64,000 bases of DNA from JABMMZ01 sp040386935 (lineage in GTDB: Bacteria > Bacteroidota > Bacteroidia > NS11-12g > UBA955): assembly GCA_040386935.1 (NCBI GenBank), contig JAZKEQ010000001.1:124001-188000 (forward strand), written 5' to 3'. The position numbers and the translations under genes are program-made. The notes beneath the pieces were generated by a model, which was not told the origin of the DNA, made no database searches, and saw only the letters and a list, made by a program, of their open reading frames with translations. Positions 1-6,181 of the stretch are shown here, piece by piece; the stretch's first letter is position 1, and the number at the start of each line of letters is the position of its first letter.

Positions 1-202
1 CAGCACGTCTATTATGATAATGCCCGGTTATGATTTTAAATTTGTGAAAGGATTGGTCACTAATTTTCACCAACCAAAATCAACACTTATTTTATTAATT
101 GCAGCTTTCATAGGACCGGAATGGCGCAACATTTACCAACATGCGTTGGCTAACAATTATCGATTCTTAAGCTATGGCGACAGCTCTTTGTTGCTGAGAT
201 AG
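1..202 (+). CDS. queA: QueA C-terminus, partial at left edge (tRNA queuosine synthesis)
   Basis: This is the last part (about 66 residues) of S-adenosylmethionine:tRNA ribosyltransferase-isomerase, which transfers and isomerises the ribosyl group of SAM onto preQ1 in tRNA to give epoxyqueuosine. The frame is open to the left edge (first full codon at base 2). It carries the family's C-terminal signatures TNFHQPKSTL and YRFLSYGDSSLLL. The protein works in the cytosol. The gene converges with the lipoprotein gene that ends 8 bases away. Nothing can be said about its start or promoter, which lie outside the window. Confidence 0.9.
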   Translation, partial: STSIMIMPGYDFKFVKGLVTNFHQPKSTLILLIAAFIGPEWRNIYQHALANNYRFLSYGDSSLLLR

Positions 203-210
203 TGATAGGT

Positions 211-756
211 TTAATCCTCTATCTTGATATAAACATCTTCCTTCTTGTCGCACAAGAAACTGAGGTCTTTGTATTTTTCAAGAAATGCTTTCAATTCAGC
301 AGAAGTGGCAAATTTTTCACTAATATTTTCTGACAAGGGTTGCAGTGTTACTTTGGTATAATCATCATTGTGCAACATTCGGTAAATATAGTATTCCTTT
401 ACAGCTACTTCTTTGCCTTTGTCATTCTTTTCTTTTTTCTCGGTCCAGTCTTCATTCACTTCATATACCTGAAGAAAATCAACCTCTCCTATTTTTGAAA
501 TAAACGCTTTGTATTTTCCGCCTTCATCATATGAAGTTTCGCTAGCCTTTTTGTTAATTCGCATTACAAAATCACCTTCTTTTTTTATGACAAATTTATT
601 GGCATTTTCATTGCTGGTTTCTATCTCCCAGGTAGAGATCAAACCTGAAGGTACATTAACAGACGGCTCGTCTATTGTTACGGTTGATTCGTAAGGACAG
701 CCCATCAGAACAATACAGGCCATCAACAATCCAAAGGAATAAACTACTTTTTTCAT
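211..756 (-). CDS. Small lipoprotein, function unknown
   Basis: A 181-residue protein. The chosen start (MKKVVYSFGLLMACIVLMGC) gives a classic lipoprotein signal with lipobox LMGC; a start 13 codons upstream would put extra residues before the basic n-region. The mature part is hydrophilic and lysine/glutamate rich, with a central EKKEKNDKGKE stretch, and has one further cysteine near the end (SFLCDKKED). No family is recognised. It is the last of three small lipoprotein genes in one direction downstream of anmK, so it may be co-transcribed with them, although at least two of the others also have their own promoter boxes. Confidence 0.75.
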   Translation of the reverse strand: MKKVVYSFGLLMACIVLMGCPYESTVTIDEPSVNVPSGLISTWEIETSNENANKFVIKKEGDFVMRINKKASETSYDEGGKYKAFISKIGEVDFLQVYEVNEDWTEKKEKNDKGKEVAVKEYYIYRMLHNDDYTKVTLQPLSENISEKFATSAELKAFLEKYKDLSFLCDKKEDVYIKIED

Positions 757-825
757 ATGCTTATTTGGTACAACAAAGATGGAAAATAAATTCAATAATA
801 CAAGTGTAATGCAGGATTCACTTAT

Positions 826-1353
826 TTACTGTTTCACTCCTGTTTTAATGCCGTAGTTGGAATAAATGTTAATTTTCACTTCATTCGTAAGAGTTTCATC
901 AGTTACAACCTTCAGTTTTACAGTGAATGTTTTTTGCCTGATATAATCTTTTAAATTTTCTGAAGTTGGCTGTAGTTCAAGCACGCTACCGATATCATCT
1001 GCTACATTGGTTTGTGATGCAATGAGTTTTTCATCCATACCATCAGCCTGAATGTACAGATAAACATCCTTTAGAAATGAGAATGATTTATTAGAGGGAG
1101 AAGTAATGGTTGTTTTCAGATTATTCAGATACACACTTTTTATCAGAGATAAATTGCTGTTGCGTCCCTCAAATTCGGATTCAGAATTGGTTGTAACAGG
1201 TGGTGTAAAAACTTCAAAAGGCAAATTTACAGGTGCAGTAGGACTGATAGTCGCCTGGCTGTTATAGGACAAATCAAATGTTGTGGTTTTCCCGTCTTTA
1301 CTACACGACAGACCTATCACACACAATAACAAGAAAAGAGAAAATTGCTTCAT
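826..1353 (-). CDS. Small lipoprotein, function unknown
   Basis: A 175-residue predicted lipoprotein: signal peptide with lipobox IGLSC, followed by SKDG, a polar/acidic stretch like the export signal of Bacteroidota surface lipoproteins. The mature part is rich in Thr, Ser and Asn and looks beta-rich (alternating hydrophobic residues in SFSFLKDVYLYIQADG and TFTVKLKVVTDE), similar in style to the neighbouring 1397-1942 product. The two may be distant paralogues: both have a NLIKSAHL/SLIKSVYL-type strand, a DIKEIYLSI/FLKDVYLYI strand and a LRDYLRKDNF/LKDYIRQKTF segment in the same order. It has its own TAAATTTG promoter box at 1368-1375. No function is assigned. Confidence 0.75.
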   Translation of the reverse strand: MKQFSLFLLLCVIGLSCSKDGKTTTFDLSYNSQATISPTAPVNLPFEVFTPPVTTNSESEFEGRNSNLSLIKSVYLNNLKTTITSPSNKSFSFLKDVYLYIQADGMDEKLIASQTNVADDIGSVLELQPTSENLKDYIRQKTFTVKLKVVTDETLTNEVKINIYSNYGIKTGVKQ

Positions 1354-1396
1354 AGTTTTAGTCGAAGCAAATTTAAATAAAATTTTCAGTAATTAC

Positions 1397-1942
1397 TTAA
1401 AGCGGATCTGCTAAAATCTTGAATTTACCTGTGATATAAAATGGCAATTGATGAGGCATGGCCCTTTTTTTCCTGTATTTGACGACCATCTGAAAATTAT
1501 CCTTACGCAAATAATCTCTCAACTCTGTGCCCAATACATCCAAATAAAGGACTTTAACCCTCGTATTGGGAATAGTAATTTTTTGTGCAACAAGCTCAGT
1601 ACCCACATCCACATTTTTTATTGACAAATAAATTTCTTTGATATCGTTGAAATTGCAATGATTAGCAGAATCGTAAAATGCATAATCAGCTGTTTGTATT
1701 CTCAATGATGTGAGATGTGCCGATTTAATGAGATTTTTATTGGTTAAATCGCTTTCTAAATCAATTGTGAATGATATCGTTTCCCTTACGATTAATGAGT
1801 CGACATTCAAAGTATCTATCTCCATGACTTCAGGAAAAAAAATCGGGTAGTCCAGCTCTATTTCCGATTTGGATTTATCTTTTTTACACGACAAAAACTG
1901 TGTCGCAATAAAAACAAACAGTATCCACTTGAAAGACTTCAT
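1397..1942 (-). CDS. Small lipoprotein, paralogue of the 826-1353 product
   Basis: A 181-residue predicted lipoprotein: short signal peptide with lipobox FLSC, then KKDKSKSE. The mature domain shares an ordered set of motifs with the next gene (NLIKSAHL, DIKEIYLSI, LRDYLRKDNFQM), so the two probably arose by duplication. The start ATG lies only 5 bases from a TATCTTTG box (1948-1955 on this strand), which would give an almost leaderless transcript. It sits 31 bases downstream of anmK. The function is unknown; an outer-membrane-anchored position is inferred from the signal peptide. Confidence 0.75.
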   Translation of the reverse strand: MKSFKWILFVFIATQFLSCKKDKSKSEIELDYPIFFPEVMEIDTLNVDSLIVRETISFTIDLESDLTNKNLIKSAHLTSLRIQTADYAFYDSANHCNFNDIKEIYLSIKNVDVGTELVAQKITIPNTRVKVLYLDVLGTELRDYLRKDNFQMVVKYRKKRAMPHQLPFYITGKFKILADPL

Positions 1943-1973
1943 TTTTTCAAAGATAGCTAACTAAATTGTCATT

Positions 1974-3065
1974 TTATGGTAAATTTTTGAAGTCACCGTT
2001 CAAACTACCACTCACACTGTCCGACTTTGCCCCCGTGTAAGTTTTTTTGATATTGGTATTATTTTCAACCCTCAAAACACCCATCAAAGCAAAAATCAGG
2101 GCTTCTTTGTATTTCACCAATTGCGGATCAGGAATTTGAAAATCTGCATCGCTGTGGGTTCTGATGTAATCCATCAATGTAGCGTTAAAAGCCCCTCCGC
2201 CTGTTACCAGTACTTTTTTTCCGGTTGTCTGATGGCTGCTGATGTAATCAATGCTCTTGCCGATTTGCGTAGAGATGTGATCGACAAATGTTTTCATTTT
2301 ATCTTCAGGCGAAAGGCGCTCTCCTTCTTTTACAAGGTGCCACAATTCTTCATTGATCCAATCTCTGTTCAGTGATTTTGGAAAAGGCAATTTGTAAAAA
2401 TCGATATCGTTCAATTGTGCTAACAAAGGGTAATGAATAGACCCTTTAGCTGCTATCTCTCCGTTGTGATCGTAGGCCAGATTAAGGTCGCGCGCTACAC
2501 GGTTTAACAATATATTGGCCGGACTCACATCAAATGCTACTCTATATCCACCCACCATTCCTGATATATTTGCAAAGCCGCCAATATTCAGACAGTAATC
2601 ATATTCACCAAACAGCAATTCATCACCAATGGCTACCAATGGTGCACCTTCGCCACCTTTGGCCACATCCATACTGCGAAAATCGCTGACTACAGGTAAT
2701 CCGCAAATGGCCGACAATGAAGCACCATCGCCAACTTGACGGGTAATCATTTCATCCGGATAATGAAATACTGTATGACCGTGAGAAGCTACTAAATCTG
2801 CTTTTACCTGATATTTTTCTACAAAATCATTGACTAATTGACCAAGATAATGCCCGTAAAACACATCTGTTTTTGCATAAGACAAGGCATCTGCTTTACG
2901 CAATTGAGACAAACGCACCCGCCACTTATCATCATAAGAATAGGTATGCGACACATCGATTGAATAACTGTAATTGCCTTCGTCTGATGTAATAGTACAT
3001 AGCGCGATATCAATCCCATCCATAGATGAGCCCGACATGATTCCTAAAACTTTATATGATTTCAT
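1974..3065 (-). CDS. anmK: Anhydro-N-acetylmuramic acid kinase
   Basis: AnmK opens the 1,6-anhydro ring of anhydro-MurNAc and phosphorylates it with ATP to give MurNAc-6-phosphate, a step of peptidoglycan recycling in the cytosol. The 363-residue length is normal for the family. Visible signatures are the N-terminal GIMSGSSMDGIDIALC, SHGHTVFHYP, QVGDGASLSAICGLPVVSDF, GGEGAPLVAIGD, the LNIGGFANIS stretch followed by VAFDVSPANILLN (carrying the catalytic Asp region), and the C-terminal LVTGGGAFN. A TATTTTTG box at 3092-3099 (minus strand) lies 26 bases upstream. It is divergent from the TPR gene and precedes three lipoprotein genes on the same strand. Confidence 0.95.
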   Translation of the reverse strand: MKSYKVLGIMSGSSMDGIDIALCTITSDEGNYSYSIDVSHTYSYDDKWRVRLSQLRKADALSYAKTDVFYGHYLGQLVNDFVEKYQVKADLVASHGHTVFHYPDEMITRQVGDGASLSAICGLPVVSDFRSMDVAKGGEGAPLVAIGDELLFGEYDYCLNIGGFANISGMVGGYRVAFDVSPANILLNRVARDLNLAYDHNGEIAAKGSIHYPLLAQLNDIDFYKLPFPKSLNRDWINEELWHLVKEGERLSPEDKMKTFVDHISTQIGKSIDYISSHQTTGKKVLVTGGGAFNATLMDYIRTHSDADFQIPDPQLVKYKEALIFALMGVLRVENNTNIKKTYTGAKSDSVSGSLNGDFKNLP

Positions 3066-3091
3066 CTGCGTGATTTTTTATGCGAATTTGG

Positions 3092-3099
3092 CAAAAATA
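3092..3099 (-). promoter_or_regulatory. Promoter -7 box of anmK
   Basis: The minus strand reads TATTTTTG, which fits the Bacteroidota primary sigma factor box TAnnTTTG. It lies 26 bases before the anmK start. No clear -33 TTG is seen at the normal distance. Confidence 0.5.
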
Positions 3100-3174
3100 C
3101 CTTTTTTTGACGATAATGCTTACCCCCCTCATCCAATTTTAACAGGTGGTGCAATTATTGTGGCCTTTTTTCGT

Positions 3175-3182
3175 TAAATTTG
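3175..3182 (+). promoter_or_regulatory. Promoter -7 box of the TPR gene
   Basis: TAAATTTG, 6 bases before the ATG at 3189. Since transcription usually starts several bases after this box, the mRNA would have almost no leader. Confidence 0.45.
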
Positions 3183-3188
3183 TGTTTT

Positions 3189-5012
3189 ATGTATCGCTTA
3201 ATTCTCGTTTTAGGATTGTTTTCATTTTCATTGGGTGCCCAAAATAATGAGGAGAAACTGGCTGCACAGTATATGTCGGAGAAAGCCTATACAAAGGCCG
3301 CTGATATTTATGAAGAGCTGGCAAAAAAACAACCTGAATCTATATACTACTACGAGAATTTGATTCAGTGCTATATTCTGATGAAGGATTTTAAACTGGC
3401 TGAAAAACTGGTAGACAAGCGCATCAAAAAATTCGAATACAATTATTTATATCGTGTTGACAAAGGCTATCTGTACGGCCTCCAGAACATGATAGTTGAA
3501 AGAGACAAACTATTTACAGATATCATCAATCAAAATCCTGACAACATGCAGGAGATTGATAATATGGCCAATGCTTTTCTCAAAAGACGATTTTATGAAC
3601 AGGCATTAACTGTGTATATCAAAGGGCGTAAATCTTTGAAAAATGATTTCATTTTCGCTTATGAAGTATCTGAATTGTATTTTGTAAAAGGCGACAACAA
3701 GAATGGCACCAATGAATTGGTGAATTATGCCGGTGAATTTGATTATGCCATCAGTGAAATAAAAGACAAACTTTCGATTGCTTACAGCAGTAAAAAGGAA
3801 TACAGTATCCTGGCCAACTGTGTATTGGAAAAACTTCAAAAAAAACCCGATAATCTGGCGTTTAATGATTTATTGATTTGGAGCTTTATTCAGCAAAAAG
3901 ATTGGGAAGGCGCTTTTATTCAATCAAAATCAGTTGACAAGCGATTGAACCAGCAAGGATTAAGATTAATAGAGTTGGGATGGATATGCCAGTCGAACGA
4001 AGAATACAGTCTGGCCATACAATGTTTTGAATATGTAAAATCACTACCCGACAGTCATTACGCCTACCAGGCACAGCAAGGTATTTTACAAACAGGATTA
4101 CTTCAGGTAAAATCGGGCAATGTAATTGACGTTGTGCAATTGCGCGCATTGGAAAAAGAATACCTCTTGTACCTGAATGCCAATAATGGCAACTGGCAAC
4201 CTGAGGAGCAAATGCAACAATTGGCTGAGTTGTATATTTATTACCTACACGAAACCCAGAAAGGGATTGACCAATTGAATACTGCTCTTAAAATGCCGGG
4301 TATTGAAGAAAGAATTGAAGCCATGTGCAAATTAAGTCTGGGTGATGCATTGCTGATTAATGGTGACCCATGGGAAGCTGATTTATTATACAAACAGGTT
4401 GAGAAGGCCTACAATACCGACCCATTGGGACAAGAAGCCAAATTTAGGTATGCCCGCCTGTGTTATTTCAGAGGTGAGTTTGAATGGAGCCAGACACAAT
4501 TGGATGTATTAAAAAATGCAACAACGCAACTGATCAGTAATAATGCCATGAGATTGTGGCTACTGATTCAGGACAATATAGGGCTTGATAGCACCGAAGA
4601 GGCAATGAAACTATTTGCCAAGGCAGATATGCTCATTTTTCAAAATAAACTACAAGAGGCGGCCTTATTGCTCGATGAAATTCCCAATCAATTTCCCAAT
4701 CACACCCTTACAGATGAAATCTATTTTTCGAAAGCTGTAATTGCTGAGAAACAGGGTAATTATAACGATGCCATTGTTTACTACACCAAAGTGTTTAAAG
4801 ATTTCAGTTTTGATATTCTGGCAGATAATGCGCTGATTAATTTGGCCAAGCTGTATGAATTCAAATTGAAACAACCTGATAATGCAAAGCCATTGTATGA
4901 AAAAATAATTTTGAATTACACCGGCAGTCTTTTTGCTAATGAAGCCCGCAAGCGCTACAGGATTTTAAGAGGTGACCCTGTTGAATCTACTTCCGACAAT
5001 TATTGGGATTAA
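3189..5012 (+). CDS. Secreted tetratricopeptide (TPR) repeat protein
   Basis: A 607-residue protein with an N-terminal signal peptide (MYRLILVLGLFSFSLGAQ) and TPR-like helical repeats over most of its length. The clearest are near the N-terminus (YTKAADIYEELAKKQPES) and near the C-terminus (GNYNDAIVYYTKVFKDF; LANEARKRYRILRGD-like end). The start is the ATG at 3189; an in-frame TTG at 3180 overlaps the promoter box and is less likely. It is expected in the periplasm or on the inner face of the outer membrane as a protein-interaction scaffold. The binding partner is unknown. It is transcribed divergently from anmK. Confidence 0.85.
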   Translation: MYRLILVLGLFSFSLGAQNNEEKLAAQYMSEKAYTKAADIYEELAKKQPESIYYYENLIQCYILMKDFKLAEKLVDKRIKKFEYNYLYRVDKGYLYGLQNMIVERDKLFTDIINQNPDNMQEIDNMANAFLKRRFYEQALTVYIKGRKSLKNDFIFAYEVSELYFVKGDNKNGTNELVNYAGEFDYAISEIKDKLSIAYSSKKEYSILANCVLEKLQKKPDNLAFNDLLIWSFIQQKDWEGAFIQSKSVDKRLNQQGLRLIELGWICQSNEEYSLAIQCFEYVKSLPDSHYAYQAQQGILQTGLLQVKSGNVIDVVQLRALEKEYLLYLNANNGNWQPEEQMQQLAELYIYYLHETQKGIDQLNTALKMPGIEERIEAMCKLSLGDALLINGDPWEADLLYKQVEKAYNTDPLGQEAKFRYARLCYFRGEFEWSQTQLDVLKNATTQLISNNAMRLWLLIQDNIGLDSTEEAMKLFAKADMLIFQNKLQEAALLLDEIPNQFPNHTLTDEIYFSKAVIAEKQGNYNDAIVYYTKVFKDFSFDILADNALINLAKLYEFKLKQPDNAKPLYEKIILNYTGSLFANEARKRYRILRGDPVESTSDNYWD

Positions 5013-5084
5013 GATTTTAATTTCTTTAACACAACATCAATATAGAATTTAAAAATTGATGTGCTATAAAAAAATTAAGACAAC

Positions 5085-5115
5085 AAAAAACCCCAACTTC
5101 TGAAGGGTTGGGGTT
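5085..5115 (-). terminator. Intrinsic terminator for a minus-strand transcript
   Basis: A 9-bp perfect stem (AACCCCAAC at 5089-5097 pairing with GTTGGGGTT at 5107-5115) with a 9-base loop. Read on the minus strand it is followed directly by TTTTTTGTTG, the U-run of an intrinsic terminator. On the plus strand no T-run follows, so it serves a transcript coming from the right. No annotated gene lies there, which points to the cryptic unit described at 5309-5854. Confidence 0.75.
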
Positions 5116-5308
5116 AGAAATGTTTAGAGGTGTTGTAAAACTCTAAAAATGTGAAATAAAAAAGTCAAAAAATATTTCACATTGTTTTGATCTTAAACAG
5201 CTATAGGTAAATAACTGCAAAAGATTGGGAAAGAGAAGCTAACATCTTTCAATGTTATCATAGGTTAATGTGTGTAAAGAACTGTTGAGGGAAAGTGGTT
5301 GTTGCTAA

Positions 5309-5419
5309 TTAAACCAAGCACAATAGTATCATGCTGAGGCTTAAAAACAGAATCGCATAAGAGTATATGGTATACTTCATGGATTTGGTTAAACTAATTT
5401 CGATTAATGCATCTTTCAT
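5309..5419 (-). CDS. Small membrane peptide (36 residues), hidden in an apparent gene desert
   Basis: An ATG-started ORF of 36 codons ending in TAA. The N-terminal part is polar (MKDALIEISLTKSMK), followed by one hydrophobic helix of about 20 residues (from TIYSYAILFL to ILLCLV) and an immediate stop, with one cysteine near the C-terminus. A second ATG (Met14) would give a 23-residue form. It lies on the same strand as an upstream promoter (5825-5854), the tandem leader repeats (5480-5709) and a downstream intrinsic terminator (5085-5115), so it can be transcribed. The ORF is short and could arise by chance; the surrounding signals are the main support. The function is unknown: single-span peptides of this size include toxins, regulators and subunits of membrane complexes. 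Confidence 0.45.
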   Translation of the reverse strand: MKDALIEISLTKSMKYTIYSYAILFLSLSMILLCLV

Positions 5420-5450
5420 GGTATATTCTTTAGGTTAATGTGTTGACTGC

Positions 5451-5489
5451 TTAAAATTGTTTACGGGCATCAGAAAAGTGTGTTTTCAT
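5451..5489 (-). CDS. Possible 12-residue mini-ORF in the leader repeat array
   Basis: The ORF ATG-AAA-ACA-CAC to TAA encodes MKTHFSDARKQF. It starts inside repeat copy 1, directly after the leader AAAACTAAAACT. Copies 4 (5625-5654, TTG start, MKTHFFLET) and 5 (5676-5696, TTG start, MKTPLI) give similar short peptides, while copies 2 and 3 have ATA and TCG at the start position. Either these are translated leader peptides or they are decayed duplicates of one translation-start region. No direct evidence of translation is visible. Confidence 0.25.
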   Translation of the reverse strand: MKTHFSDARKQF

Positions 5490-5709
5490 AGTTTTAGTTT
5501 TGAATTTCCTGATGCCTGTGTTTTTATAGTTTTAGTTTTGGTTGTTAAATATAAATAAGTCTTATCTCAGTGTCTTGTAAAATGTGTTTTCGATAGTTTT
5601 AGTTTTATATTTCAAATAAGTAATTCAAGTTTCTAAAAAAAAGTGTGTTTTCAATAGTTTTAGTTTTGTGTTAAATTAAATAAGTGGCGTTTTCAAAGTT
5701 TTAGTTTTA
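5480..5709 (-). repeat. Five tandem imperfect repeats resembling a translation-start region
   Basis: On the plus strand the copies read approximately GTGTTTTCRATAGTTTTAG followed by TTTT, at 5480-5502, 5518-5540, 5584-5607, 5645-5668 and 5686-5709. On the minus strand each is AAAACTAAAACTAT followed by a few variable bases and GAAAACACA. The leader ACTAAAACTATGAA also occurs at the real start codon of the lipoprotein gene 826-1353, so the repeat looks like a copied translation-initiation context. Copies are spaced 38, 66, 61 and about 42 bases apart. Copy 1 is flanked by an inverted repeat (GGCATCAG at 5466-5473, CTGATGCC at 5509-5516). Confidence 0.65.
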
Positions 5710-5824
5710 AGTGTCTGTTTTTTATATTTTTTTAATCGTTTTTTTTGTCTTTTTAAAACCGCTAACTTGCTGAGTTTAAATGCCTAATAGGTATAAATAC
5801 TTAGTAATTCAGTTGGCTTATACA

Positions 5825-5854
5825 CAAACTTAAATCGCAGCTGTTTAAAATCAA
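5825..5854 (-). promoter_or_regulatory. Promoter of the cryptic minus-strand unit
   Basis: On the minus strand, TTG (5854-5852), a 19-base spacer and TAAGTTTG (5832-5825) match the Bacteroidota -33/-7 consensus with the expected spacing. Transcription would start near 5818 and run left through the repeats and the 36-codon ORF to the terminator at 5085-5115, giving an RNA of about 730 bases. Confidence 0.5.
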
Positions 5855-6157
5855 TACCTGCCCAAAAAAACAATTTATTTTAAAGTTAAAAAGTTAATTT
5901 TCAGCACTATAAAATTTAATATCAATTCAAAGAATTAGGGTATTTGTGACAATTACAGCCGGATTTGAGGCTTTTGAGTAGAAAATACATGTCCAAAATA
6001 AAAGAACGTGTATTTTCACCTATTGCAAAACAACACAACTCATTTAAACCCCATATTTTACAGGCACTAACGATACATTTACACTGTAATCACTTATCAG
6101 ATAAATACAAAAAAATGAATGTGAATATTCTTTTATTTATTTCAGAAAGCCTTTGTC
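5855..6157. other. AT-rich intergenic DNA upstream of pcrA
   Basis: I see no credible gene. A 70-codon plus-strand frame (5965-6177) has no homology I recognise and overlaps the pcrA promoter box. The stretch contains poly-A/T runs and no clear hairpin. Confidence 0.5.
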
Positions 6158-6165
6158 TAAATTTG
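6158..6165 (+). promoter_or_regulatory. Promoter -7 box of pcrA
   Basis: TAAATTTG, 16 bases before the pcrA ATG. The -33 element is not obvious. Confidence 0.5.
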
Positions 6166-6181
6166 CATTTTTGTTAAAAAC

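Noticed and set aside
5034..5062. Hairpin ACATCAAT/ATTGATGT after the TPR gene as a plus-strand terminator
   Set aside because: The stem is AT-rich, has a 13-base loop and no T-run follows, so it is not a convincing intrinsic terminator.
5965..6177. A 70-codon plus-strand ORF before pcrA
   Set aside because: It overlaps the pcrA promoter box, has no recognisable motif, and its composition is like the AT-rich spacer.
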